Positions 1 to 11,116 of a stretch of 64,000 nucleotides of DNA are shown in pieces; positions within the stretch are counted from its first letter, which is position 1, and every line of letters begins with the position of its first letter. The stretch covers positions 12,858,501 through 12,922,500 of the forward strand of contig CM027377.1 in the NCBI GenBank assembly GCA_015680905.1, given 5' to 3'. Under the pieces are notes generated by a model that made no database searches, was not told the origin of the DNA, and saw only the letters and a list, made by a program, of their open reading frames with translations. Made by a program: the position numbers and the translations under genes. The DNA is from Coptis chinensis. Its lineage: Eukaryota; Streptophyta; Magnoliopsida; Ranunculales; Ranunculaceae.

Positions 1-1410
1 ATGCGGAGACAAGGCCTCCGAAGTTCACGAAACAAAGGAATCCGTGGTGGTGCCGAAGTTACAATCATACTTCTCTCGAAGGTAGCTCTACTCTCCGGAC
101 ATCCGGATCTCTAGAATCGGGTGGATTAAGCTAAACATACTCAAAAAAATCATGACAGTTTGCATTTCCTAGTACACGCTTCACCGAGCATGAGACCGCT
201 TCAACTCTATTGGTCGTTGTACTCCCAAAGTGAATGTGTTGGTCAGTCCAACAACATACTGAATCGATCCCCTGTGAGGAAACCAAGTCTCGCGAAATAG
301 CAAACAAAATTGAGTACTTTCAACCCCAATAATATTTTTCCAAATCATCCCATCTACGCTGAAAATAACCTCTGTCTTCGATTTGACTACAGGTGTTCCA
401 CGAGAACTGGCCCTTCTCTACAAGTTCTCAGTAGTTGGAAAAATATCGTAAATTTTTGAAAGGACGACGTAGCGATATGCCATCTACATAGATGCTTGTG
501 TGCGTTAGGAAAAACTCGTCACGCACACTCATCGTGGCTATGTCCCCGCCGACACGATCACAGATGGGCTTATGTCACCAAGCAAGCCACTAAAATGATG
601 CAGGACCCACTCATAGTCGACTGTTGTTTCGTGACAAGCAAAAGACTGACACACGGTGAAAGATTTCCACGCTGAAGTCACCCCAACAAACTGTAACGAA
701 AGGCCACCGATACACGTTAGTTTTGTAGGTAGCGTCTAACATGAAAAAAACCGTTGGAAAAGTCCGGAGCCAACTTAACACCTTCGGATGGGCCCATAAC
801 AATCCCGCTATCTCCTCAGATTCTCATCCCCGCTCAACTCCTCAAAATAATGTTCTTTTGCTAACAACTCACGCACTCAGAATTGTGTTAGACCGCTCAT
901 ATCCATTTCCTCACCTTCGCGCTGCGATTAGGAGACTTAGGATATACTAGAGATGTTATCATGATACCTATTCTTGATGGAATCCAATATTTGTTTAGGT
1001 TTTATTCCACACTTACTCATCTCTCGACAAATACCGAACTCGAACGGTTAGTCGAGTAGCAAATGCATGTCCTTCAAGGGTCTTCGCCAATGGATGGTTG
1101 TGAACACCATTAAGAATCCATAATTTTCCAACTATCGACAAGTGCCGCGTTGAAAACACCTTTTAACTTAAATGGACATCCCGATTTCTTGGTTCCCGAC
1201 CTTCTCTTATTAGCCTTCTTCTTCCTTCCTTCTTGTGTGACCGATACACACCCGAGCACTCGCAAGCCAAATTCAATCTTGCTACTCGGTTTCCTTTTGG
1301 CACACTCACTTTTCAATGACCACAACAACATTAACTTGTCTTCCTCTAGCGGTTGCCCAATCGATTGCCTCGCTAACGTGTATGAAAGACCTAAACACAT
1401 AAAAACAACA
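1..1410 (-). mobile_element. Decayed Mutator-like (MULE, FAR1-type) transposase
   Basis: Read on the minus strand, this stretch carries the parts of a plant MULE transposase in the right order but in shifting frames. At about 1400-1110 is a FAR1-like DNA-binding segment, including RRSGTKKSGCPFKLKG. At about 1110-1010 is GVHNHPLAKTLEGHAFATR. At 790-610 is the start of the transposase core, HPKVLSWL followed by LDATYKTN and PFVTVCWG, where the D of DATY would be the first catalytic Asp. At about 200-130 is a TNRVEAV..SVKR stretch matching the segment after the core. Stops and frameshifts between the blocks mean it cannot encode a whole transposase. It probably runs off the left edge. The family is clear from motif order; the element's ends were not found. 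Confidence 0.75.
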
Positions 1411-1639
1411 ACTATTATTAATACACTAATAAAATTATATTTAGAAAATTTAAAAAAAAAATGAAATCAATGCCTACTCAATCATACCTCTTCCGTAGTA
1501 AAAATTTCTGTTGTATCACTTAAAATCGGTTGACAATCCACATCATTCGAGTTTGCAGAAGATCGGTTCCCGGATAGCGGCAAAGAATTCTACATATAGA
1601 AGAATAAAACAAGAGTCTCAAACAATTTGCATTTAGTTT

Positions 1640-1875
1640 CAAACGACCCACCCATGTAGTTTCATCAAGAGTCCAAACGACCCGGCCATGTAGTTCTATA
1701 GTGTAATGAAACGACCTGGCCATGTAGTTCTATAGTGTAATGAAACGACCCAGCCATATCGTTTTCTAGTGTTCTCAAACTACAACGCTATGTCGTTCCG
1801 TCATGTTCTCAAACTACATGCCCATGTCGTTTTATAGTGTTCCCAAACGACCTAGCCATGTCGTTTGGGCTCGGG
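1640..1875. repeat. 34-bp tandem repeat array, first block
   Basis: About six diverged units of 34 bp, each with a CATGTAGTT or CATGTCGTT half, a variable middle (often CTATAGTGTAATG), an AAACGACC half and GGC. Two adjacent units at about 1690-1745 are almost identical. The unit length and half-site layout are the same as in the larger array at 3.0-3.8 kb, so the two blocks are related. The array lies just upstream of the MULE coding remnant. Confidence 0.7.
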
Positions 1876-1879
1876 TTTT

Positions 1880-2333
1880 GCATTAATTCATTTTGCATCC
1901 ATTCATTCATTCATTCAATCAATCAAGTGTTTTGTATTCATTTTAATCAAGTGTTACCTCATTATTTAGGTTTGCATTTTGTCGTCGAAGATTTCTCGAA
2001 ATTTCATTTGCTCGACTTGTCGCATCTTCAAATTCTTCACCTTGACCTTCAACATTTTGTTCCACTTCTTCACTTTCAACATATCTTCTATTTTCTCCTT
2101 CTCTAATTTGTTGTTCTTCTCTAATTTGTTGTTGTACCTCAAACATTACCTCAAATACTTCTTCTTCATCTTCATGTTCCATTTAGAGAAACTTGAGTGT
2201 GTAGAGAAACTTGAGGATGTAGAGAAACTTGAGTATTCTATGTAAACCCTAAACTCTAAACTGAAAGTGAATGAAGATATTTTATATATATTTGAAATTT
2301 TGATATATTTCAATAATTGAGTGAAAATATATT
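1880..2333 (-). other. AT-rich spacer with an acidic coiled-coil-like reading frame
   Basis: The minus strand has an open frame at 2182-1943 of 79 residues, very rich in Glu and Gln (for example EEVFEVMFEVQQQIREEQQ). It could be the first exon of the decayed MULE protein, since it lies upstream on the same strand, but nothing links it by splicing. It could also be low-complexity chance coding. The short TGAATGAATGAATG-like runs near 1900 are simple sequence. I cannot assign a function. Confidence 0.2.
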
Positions 2334-2890
2334 TGTAAACCCCCCAAACTAGTTTATTATTTACAATTGAATAAAAAAAAATGGAAAATAACAAGTTTAG
2401 ATATAAAACAAATTATTATTTTAGATTTGGATAATTTAGTGAAATATGTTTGAAATTAAATTTTTTTTTATGTCAGTACGAAATTTGTAAACCCTAAACC
2501 CTAAACTCAAACCCCAAACCCCCAAACTAGTTTATGATTCAAAATTTGAAAAAGAAAATAAAAAATAATAAGTTTATAAATAAAACAAATTATTATTTTG
2601 AATAATTAAGTAAAATATGTTAGCACGAAATTTGTAAACAACTCTAAACCCTAAACCCTAAATCTCAACCTAGTTTATGATTCACAATTTTAAAAATAAA
2701 ATAAAAAATAACAAGTTTAGATATAAAACAAATTATTATTTCAAATAATTAAGTGGAATATGTTGGTAATGAAAATTTTAAACCTTGAACTCAACTCTAA
2801 ACCCCAAACTAGTTTATGATTCACAATTGAAAAAATAATAATAATAACAAGTTTAGATATAAAACAAATTATTATTTTAGATTTTATAGC
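2334..2890. repeat. ~145-bp tandem repeat, about four units
   Basis: Four consecutive units start near 2334, 2485, 2632 and 2777. Each has a block rich in AAACCCTAAACC, then CAAACTAGTTTATGATTC, an A-rich stretch, AACAAGTTTAGATATAAAAC and AAATTATTATTTT. The AAACCCT words match the plant telomere repeat but are present only once to three times per unit, so this is a satellite-like repeat with telomere-like words and not an internal telomere tract. It sits between the two 34-bp arrays. Confidence 0.8.
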
Positions 2891-3049
2891 ATGTTTGATT
2901 ACATGTTTTAACTTGGTTATAAAGATACTATGTCATAACAAATAAAGAGTGTAGAGTGCATGTAGTTTTATTGATGTAATTGTGTTGTTTCTAACCCAAT
3001 TTTTTAAATCGGATTTCAATTTTTCTAATTCAATTGAAATCGTTTGAGT

Positions 3050-3790
3050 GCATTTGGAATCGTTTGAGTGCGTGTCCACGTCGTTTGAGTGTACACTCAA
3101 ACACGTGACCAAGTCGTTTGAGTGTATACTCAAATTACATGTCCAAGTCGTTTGAGTGTATACTCAAATTACATGTCCAAGTCGTTTGAGTGTATACTCA
3201 AAAACTACATGGACAAGTCGTTTGAGTGTTACTCACACTAACACACAAACTACGCGGCCATATCGTTCGCGGCCATGTCGTTTGAGTGTACCCTCAAACT
3301 ACGCGGCCATGTAGTTTGAGTGTACACTCAAACTACGCGGCCATGTAGTTTGAGTGTACAATCAAACTACTCGACCATGTCGTTTGAGTGTATACTCAAA
3401 CTACATGAACTCGCCGTTGAGTGTTACTCACACTAACACTCAAACTCCGCCATGTCGTTTGAGTGTACACTCAAACTACGCCGCCATGTAGTTTAGAGAT
3501 ACACTCAAACTACATGACCGCAGTTTGAGTGTTAGTGTGGTAACATCGAAACTACGTGGCCATGTCGTTGAGTATGCACTCAAACTACATGGCCGCCAGA
3601 GTTTGAGTGTAAACTCAAATGACATGGACACGAAGTTTCAAATGTTAGTGTGAGTAACACTCAAACGACTTGGCCATGTAGTTTGAGTGTAACTCAAACT
3701 CAAAGTAACACTCAAATGACACGACCATGTCGTCTGAGTGTAAACAGAAACGATTTGGCCAAGTCGTTTGAGTGTACACTCGCATCGACA
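3050..3790. repeat. 34-bp palindromic tandem repeat array
   Basis: More than fifteen units of about 34 bp based on TAGTTTGAGTGT, its inverted partner ACACTCAAACTA, and a GCGGCCATG-type linker. Many units are perfect palindromes: 3311-3336 is a 26-bp sequence identical to its own reverse complement, and shorter perfect or near-perfect palindromes recur across the array. The last units run to about 3780, where they meet unique sequence. Function is unknown. The array could be a terminal or subterminal region of the neighbouring MULE. Confidence 0.85.
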
Positions 3791-4613
3791 CGGTGGTCGG
3801 TCGCTTGAGCGTAAGAAACGTAAAACCACGGAGGGGTTCGTTTTGGCGATACCGGTTGAATTGGTTGTTGGGCTTGGGCTTTGATGGCAAACTTGTAATA
3901 TGGCAAATTTGTAAAATTTCTTTTTTTTTGAGGGGTTGCCCAATCCAATTTGATGAGTGCCCAATGGAATCACCTTTTAATTTCAAGTTTTCTCTTTGAT
4001 TTTTACTTTTTATTGTCAGAGCCTGTTTTCGGATTATGCTCTATAGTCTATACTGTACAACACCAACAAGAAGAACCAATTCCAAAGTCAGATAAATTTC
4101 AGAACTTATTATTTATTTATGGTCGTAACTCCGAGTTTCCTTTGCTCTACAGGTCTACCCTAACAAACCAGTACTTTAACAACATATTCACTCACGAGTT
4201 TTCCATCTGAAGTTTCATATCAACTAAACACATAATTTAATCCCATATTCAATCAAATTCGCGTCCATGTGAGGGAAGGATGTGTGTATAAGTGTATAAC
4301 AATATGGAAAAACAAACACACTGTAATAAGTCTTAATTGCTTAATAATAAAAGAAAAAAGATCTGTCTAAAACATTCACATCAGGCATCAGTTGCTGCAA
4401 TCTTTTTTGCCGATCTAATTGAATTAGGATTCGTTTTTTTTTTTTTCCTGAATCAATTTTTGACAATCATAGATCTAATTATTAGTTTGAATTAGGAAGA
4501 AGTCGCCTCAAAAGAAACCATTTCCATCCACAAGAAAATATATCACACGCAAGCTTAAAACACACACAAACACACACATTTTCATTAATTCTCTCTGTGT
4601 TACTAGCTTTGCA
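3791..4613. other. Non-coding stretch, nothing recognised
   Basis: AT-rich sequence with poly-T tracts (about 3918 and 4438) and simple CACACA runs near 4560. I see no credible gene, RNA or transposon end here. Confidence 0.4.
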
Positions 4614-4981
4614 ATGGATTCAAAGAAAACTGAATTGGACTACGAGTTCTTCCTTCCCTCTGTGCTTACAAAGATGGTCATATAAGAAAGGCTTATTGTC
4701 ACTAAAATCGTTCCACCTTCCTTTGAGTAAGCAAGAATCAAGAAGTTGAGGACTGCATTCAAAATAGAAGCATTAACAGCAAACTTGGGGAGTGCCACTG
4801 ATTCTCCTACAGGCACCTCGAACAGAATTCTAGTGATTAAGCTAAATACTGATGACAGTTCGCGGATCTCTAATGCTGGATATGAAGTATTGTTCAGAGA
4901 TAATATAGGACGAAGTGCTGCTCAGTGCAAAAATAAATTATTACTAATTGATCCGTACCCTATGCTTTCATTAGATTTATA
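4614..4981 (+). pseudogene. Weak coding-like fragment of unknown family
   Basis: An ATG at 4614 opens a short frame (MDSKKTELDYEFFLPSVLTK) that stops after 23 codons. A second frame at 4746-4981 gives a mixed-composition peptide (RILVIKLNTDDSSRISNAGY, then EVLFRDNIGRSAAQCKN) that looks more like real protein than chance. The two are separated by stops. I do not recognise the family. It could be a decayed retrocopy or a captured exon, or chance coding. Confidence 0.2.
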
Positions 4982-6315
4982 AATCTCCTTCCATCCATTT
5001 GTCAGAGGATATAGTAATTCAAATGAAATTCATTCAGAAAAGGTGGACACATTCTTAAGTCACAAGAGTTTAAATTGCAACAAGACTCCTCCGGTCACAA
5101 ATAAAGACAGAAAAATAAACAAGAGAACAGACGAAACAACTACCCAGAAATAACAACCCAACACTGAAGTATATGAAACTTCCATCCAGATATACTGACG
5201 AACTGGGTCAGATCAAAATAGCTTCTGGGCAAGTATGTACACCAAACTTGTGCCTCCAGCGAGAAAATTTCCTGTTAAGAAAAGTAAAAATAAACCATTT
5301 CAATTGGAAGAATAAAATAATGGAGAAAAGAGGAAGACAAAATTGACTTAATGCATTAAATACTATATTACATACAAACCTTGAATTCTACATTGCATTA
5401 GTAAACTCGTCTAATGTACGCTGTAAAGGTTTACTGACAAGGATAACAATTAAGTCAGCAATCACAACTCTATACTTAACAAATTACACATCTAAACCCT
5501 GAGAACTGACATAATCAGCAAAAACGTAACAAGATATGAGTCACTGCTCTAATGCAACTAAGACTCTGACATTCTATCTTTCTTAGTTCTTCATGCAAAT
5601 CAATCTAGAGACCTTGCATGATCATGAACTCCACCATACACACCTCTGCAAAGATTCTGTGTATGGTAGATATAATAGCTATCAACACAAAACGGGCAAT
5701 GCATTTTATACTTTGTTGACTTAGCAATTTAAAGACAGAAATTGAAATCGGTAAGAAAATATTCCAATAACAAAACAAATGGGAGGATACAGAGATGCAG
5801 CTAAAAAACAAGTTGACCTCAAACAAAATCTTAAGAAATTGAGAAAAAAATAATACCTTGAAAGATTGACTAAAGGTCTAAAGCAATCAGATTAGGCATT
5901 AAATACGACAGAAAAAGAGAAGAAAAGTTAGGTTGGGCATCTGCTTAACCATTGCTGGGAGCCTGGGACTTGGGACAAAATATGCAACCCGCTGAAAGAT
6001 GTAGAAGAGTTGTTAAACCAGGCCAGACATGTTTGACCGGAATACTTGCAGAACTGAGATCTTATATATAGACAAAAGCAACTCCAAAGGCTCAAACAAC
6101 CAAAAATTCATCAAGGATAACAAAAAGGAGCTTGAAGGTTATACAGATATAATTATATGGAGGCATCTTACAAGCACAAGGAACAATAAATTGATTCAGA
6201 AGCTCGATTATGATACCCTTAAAATAGCCAAATAACTAGAATCTGAAACAAAAGTCATGTCCTCCTTTTAGAGAGATTACATGCTGCAAATTTGCATCGT
6301 ATTGGATCTTGCAAC
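4982..6315. other. Non-coding stretch, nothing recognised
   Basis: AT-rich sequence without a supported exon, RNA gene or transposon terminus. Short open frames on both strands have no recognisable domain. Confidence 0.4.
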
Positions 6316-6336
6316 GGGGGGTGGGGTGGGGTGGGG
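6316..6336 (+). other. G-quadruplex motif
   Basis: Four guanine runs of 6, 4, 4 and 4 separated by single T residues on the plus strand. Runs of four with one-base loops are the arrangement expected to form a very stable parallel quadruplex. It stands alone in AT-rich DNA and no promoter is evident nearby. Confidence 0.7.
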
Positions 6337-6539
6337 TTGTATCCCTAACTAACCCTCAAAGATATCTCTACTTGTACTACTAATTATATAAAAACAGAAA
6401 TGACATCAATCTGATTGGAATGAAGGGCATAAGCATCATGTAACGCCAAAGGCGTAGTAATGAACAATGAGATTTGTAAATTGCAACATATTACATAAAA
6501 CAATGCAATCTATCTTAGGTGCCATTGTTAATTAGCTTT

Positions 6540-6695
6540 ACCTGCATCAGCAAGTTCTTCAACACCTCTTGAAGCACCTGTGCGTTTTTCAGCATCATCT
6601 ACAGGCACTGAAGCACGAGCACGTTCTTCTTCATAACGTGTATCCTCAAATCACGATAATGATCTTCATGATCACAATTTTCGAACTCAGCTTAA
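6540..6695 (-). pseudogene. Possible decayed exon, unknown gene
   Basis: On the minus strand a DHEDHYRD peptide is followed, after a one-base frame shift, by DTRYEEERARASVPVDDAEK and RTGASRGVEELADA, ending at a CAG|GTAAAG-like donor. Charged, protein-like composition and a plausible splice site suggest an old exon. The frame shift suggests decay. Family not recognised. It may belong with the Cys-rich exon at 7.1-7.5 kb, which has the same orientation. Confidence 0.25.
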
Positions 6696-7152
6696 AACCA
6701 ACCTGTAACTCAAAGCAACAACAACAAATCAATTTTCGAAAAATGTAAATAAACCCCATCTCTCCAAACAGCCAAATATATCAAATCTGACGGATATTGG
6801 ACATTTGTTTCCATCTCATGGAGGTGGAACTGGACAAAGATACACCAAGTTGATATGGAATTATAAGTTTGTTCCATAGGGGCATTCAGAATGAATCACA
6901 GATCAGCCACAGAGTTATTATGGATCCTAAAAAAAAACAGAGTAGAATGGGGAAGAAACAAATACCATATCGATCATATTATTAAAGTCATCAAAAGGCC
7001 AAGGTGACACTATCGAATTACTTCATTAAAGAGCAATTGTTACGTTCATGAAGAGTTTTGCAATTCAAGATTATGTATAAATTCTTCAACTCTGTTATCA
7101 GCTTAACTAATACAAACAATAATTAGCAGCAAAAAGTTAATGAAAGGTATAA

Positions 7153-7525
7153 GACCCAATCTACAAACCTGTTCATCACAAGTGAGTGGAGTAATTTTCA
7201 TAGTAGGATTGTCAAACATCAGATTAGGTACATACATAGACTCATTGTCCAAACAGAATTTGCGGCTACAGGCTTGGCAAATAAAATACATGTCACTGCA
7301 CACATTACAGATCTCTGCCTCTCTGATATCATCGGGATTTACTATCCACTTGGTAACCCTAAAACTATGGTTACAATCGTTCGTATAAGGTACTCTTTTA
7401 TGCGTAAGGATAATAATAATAATAATAGTGTAACTTCGCTGACACAAATCCCGCAGAGCTTTGGTTCTCTCATCTTTCACTTTCCTTCTCCGAATGCCAA
7501 GAAACGGAGGCCCATTATTAGTAGC
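7153..7525 (-). other. Exon-like Cys-rich reading frame, unknown
   Basis: Minus-strand frame with KDERTKALRDLCQRS, an isoleucine run encoded by a TAT/ATT microsatellite, then VTKWIVNPDDIREAEICNVC and SDMYFICQACSRKFCLDNES. Three CxxC-type pairs in 25 residues suggest a zinc-binding fold. The frame ends with TGTGATGAACAG followed by GTTTGT, a usable donor. It is downstream of the zinc-finger gene on the same strand but past that gene's stop codon. I do not recognise the family. It could be one exon of an unannotated gene or a captured fragment. Confidence 0.3.
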
Positions 7526-8043
7526 CAGACGTTATCTTTACTTGAGCACCAACTCTCAGGCTTCAAACATAGACACGCCACTGGAATACACGTGGATAGT
7601 AAGCGATAACCATTTCAGAACGTTTCTTATCAGTATTTCCTACTTCCTCAGTATACCTTCCTTATGCAGAGGCCTGACCACAGATGGAAAGGTTGATACT
7701 TTGTAACCAGAGGAGGGTTTTACCTGTGACATCATTTGGGTGTCCAAAACTTTCAGCGGTATAGATGCTCCGATGAAAACAGTTACTGATGGAGTCTGGT
7801 GGCTACTTGTATATATCCCATATTAAATCATGTACAAACTACTGCAGATTCTTTTTGAAAGCTAATAAGGCATTTGAAGTTATCTACAGATCCAATCTTG
7901 TATTTTTCCTGAATAGTTGTCCCGGTCATCTTTCAACTTTACAGTGCAAAACATAGTCTAACACAGATTCATGGTTAGTAAATTCTAGTTCGGAAGGACA
8001 TCTCTGTTTCAACGTCCTCTATAGTCGTCAGTTAACAAACTCC

Positions 8044-9704
8044 TCAATTTCCATTATTCCACCCATGCAAAGAAACTACTTCAACTCCTTTAGATGCCTC
8101 ACATATTGCTTGCAGGCAAGTAGCATGCTTCTTTCCAGAGAGATGTTCCCGAAAGTTGCGTTCATTCATGCACTGGATATTACACACCTTACACATCAGT
8201 GGTTCAGTCCCCATACTCGCACCAATTTTGTAGTTCTTCAACTCTTCAAGTTTGGACTTGTGTTTCTTTCCTTGATTGTGTAGGCTGAAACAAAGTTCTC
8301 CCGAACACGATACCTGGCACACATTACAAAAGAATATGACCTGTTGGCTTTTAGGGGCCTGTTGATTAGAATATTGTCGTAGTTGTTGTGGGGGAAAGCA
8401 TGACTGCTTCATGGATGCCACTTCTTGATTATTTCCAACAACAGTGTTAAAATTAGTGGCCACTCCCTAGAATACAAACAAGGAAGTTGCAGTTTTAGTA
8501 ACATTATTAAACACAGTACATATAGAAGCTATAATAAGCAGAGCAACAAGCTTACAAATAAGAAAATATAAAAAGTTGAGTAACCTGCTGAGTGTATGAT
8601 TTCTTTTGTTGTTGTGGGGGCAAGCATGACTGATTTACGGCTGATGCTCCTCGTTTAGTTCCAACAGCAGGGTTGAAACGAGTAGCTGCTCCCTAAAAAA
8701 ATGGAAAACAGAAAGTCATGATTTTAGTAACATGAGAGAGAAGTGTACCTTTAGAAGTTACAAGTTGATTAAACGTAGCCTAAAATATAACCAAGATCAG
8801 AAACGTGTTACCTGTTGATTGTGAAATTGCCTTGGTTGTTGTGGGGGCAAGCATGTTTGTTTCATGGATGGTGCTTCTCGTTTACTTCCAAAAACAGTGT
8901 TGTAACAGGTAGCCTCCCTTTCCTTTTACATGATAAAGAATGTTGCAATATTGTTAACATGAGAGAAAATGGTACAGAGAAGCTATAAGCTAAAGCCTAA
9001 GAAATAAGAAAAGATAAAAACTGGATAAAGGTAATAAAACACTTTTAGAACTCCACAGGCTCACACTCTTGTCATTAAAAGGTCAATCTTTCTAATTAGT
9101 GATCGCTTGAACATAAGTTTTTGGATAGTTTGTCTGCGTCTAACGGAGTTAATGGGATGCACTTCAAACAAAAAGGCGGAAAATGTAACACCCCATTTTT
9201 CCACTTCTCTTTGGCCATCTTGTGCTACTTTGTTTTACATTATACCAAACACGATGTCTGGATTGCCCAAGACTCATTCTCCTTCTCTTTATTTTTCAGT
9301 AGAGAACAAAGTAAATACTATCCATCAGTTCGCAAATGTGCCAGCCAAGGACAAGTATACCACATCAATTTAAAAGTGTTATCTGTTCTATCTGCCAGTC
9401 AAAGCAACTTTAGGCTAAAATTTGTTATGGTATGAATCCACAGTTGTCATTAATAAATTCAGAAACTTCTAACTGACCAAAACGTATGTGTGTCAACTCA
9501 TGGTTACACACTTGAAAGTGTCACAAAGTAGAGCTTAATATGACACCACATAACTGGAGTCTGCTGAAAAATGCTCATCCATTCATGTTATAGAAACCCC
9601 CATTTTTGGACAAGTGAAGGGTCTCTACTCTCCAATGTGGTCTCCATTTCAGTCCACACCACATAACCCTCACCCGTTCATAAAATTTAACAACAAACAA
9701 TTTG

Positions 9705-9762
<58 letters not shown>

Positions 9763-10705
9763 GGAGTGGAAGAACACCTTTAGCCTATGAAGGACAACAT
9801 TATGAATCATATAAGCTGAATTATCAAAAGGCACATTATCTCACCTGAACATTCTTCGAAGGCTCCTGAAAATGATTAGAAGTTTGCTTTTGTAAGCTTT
9901 CCTTTTTCTTCCTGTATGCTAGTTCCCTTTGATACGCTAGTTCTGCAGACATCACCTTCCTCTTTGCACCCCCAATAGTGATCGTTTCACCCGTATTAAC
10001 TGCTCCTGGTGTTTTGTCCCATCTAGGTTCACTCTCAAGGACCTTGGGATCTGATATCCCACCTGACATACCAAAACCATGCGATAAAGCAGGGGAAGGA
10101 ACGGCATTTCCAAATTGTTGCCCATTTGGCCTAGCACTACAAGCGGATTGATTGAACAACGGTGGTTGCGCTATGGCTGAACCTATAAAAAGGGCATGTT
10201 TACGATAAAAAAACTGACATGCCGATAAATCTACCTAATACAAATATGATGATTACCCCAAACATTAGCTGAAAAAACTAAACCATTCTCTGATCCACAT
10301 CAAAAACATTTGTTCAAAACATATCAAATTTTTAATAATAGGACATGTAAAACTAAGCCAAACAAAATACACAGAAATTCACTTTTTCAAAACATTTGAT
10401 GGACGAAAAGTGATCAAATGTATATAAAAAATGACATCACAAAATGCAACCTATCTTCTTACTTAAAACAAACATAGAAAAAGATAAAATCTTTCACTAT
10501 ACCCAGCAAACACCGACATTGTATATGTATGATCAGTTAAAAAAGCTTTAACACTAAGTATACAAGAAAAAACAAACAAGCTAGATATAAAGCTGGTAAT
10601 AATACCTTGCATTGGTTGGTAAAACTTTCCACCCTTTCCGGCTGTTAAGTCCAAAAAGCCCTCACCCTCACCCCCATTATCACTATCTGTTCTATAATCC
10701 ATCAC
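8044..10705 (-). CDS. U1-type C2H2 zinc-finger protein (possibly frameshifted)
   Basis: Five exons can be read on the minus strand: 10705-10606, 10182-9845, 8922-8812, 8693-8585 and 8466-8044, all with GT/AG borders. Exon 1 encodes MDYRTDSDNGGEGEGFLDLT. Exon 2 has the basic helix-like KRKVMSAELAYQRELAYRKK. The last exon holds two U1/matrin-type fingers, FFCNVC..HNQGKKHKSK and LMCKVC..HLSGKKHATC, typical of double-stranded-RNA or spliceosomal RNA binders, so a nuclear RNA-related role is likely. Exons 3, 4 and the start of 5 are copies of one ~36-residue unit. Exon 4 is 109 nt and shifts frame: including it brings a TAA four codons after the join into exon 5. Skipping it gives a clean 323-residue protein. 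A 9844-8923 intron carries an AT microsatellite. Family call is firm; the working isoform is inferred. Confidence 0.75.
8356..8922 (-). repeat. Triplicated internal exon unit in the zinc-finger gene
   Basis: Three copies of an exon encoding a Gln/Pro-rich ~36-residue unit lie at 8922-8812, 8693-8585 and 8466-8359. All share the order TxxNxxxG, MKQxCxPPQQ and a QQ-ending tail, and their flanking introns are short. The middle copy carries a net 4-nt insertion (AGCC) relative to the others, which destroys its frame. Confidence 0.8.
9711..9762. repeat. (AT)n microsatellite with poly-T
   Basis: About 18 AT dinucleotides followed by a T run, inside the large second intron of the zinc-finger gene. 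Likely length-variable between individuals. Confidence 0.9.
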
Positions 10706-11116
10706 TTAAAGCTTCAAATACTTCAACTTTTAGCTCAATATACAAGAATGCAACTAAGGAACCTGAGAATAGTTGAAGCAAAGCTACGTTTCAGTGGGGC
10801 TTATTTGTGTTTTGAGTACAAGAGTGATTTGTGTGTAGAATGATCACTGTTGGCATATTTGGCGGGTAATAACCGAGTTATTAAGGGTATTTGAGTCATT
10901 TCGCTGGCCACGTTAAATGTGAAATGTTCTTTTCCGTACAGAAATTTGTTGTGAAGAGGATGACGTGGCAGACAGTTTTTGGATCATGTGCAACTGTACA
11001 AGTAAAGCTTGTGGGCCTTGTAAGTCCATCCTTTGGGCCTTGTTAAAGCCCATGTAATCATATGTGGGTCGTGGAAACAAGCAACAGATTTTGTATAGGA
11101 GGGACCGAGGGCTGGG

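Noticed and set aside
2334..2890. Internal telomere tract
   Set aside because: Only one to three AAACCCT words per unit, spaced by ~145 bp of other sequence; a satellite with telomere-like words fits better.
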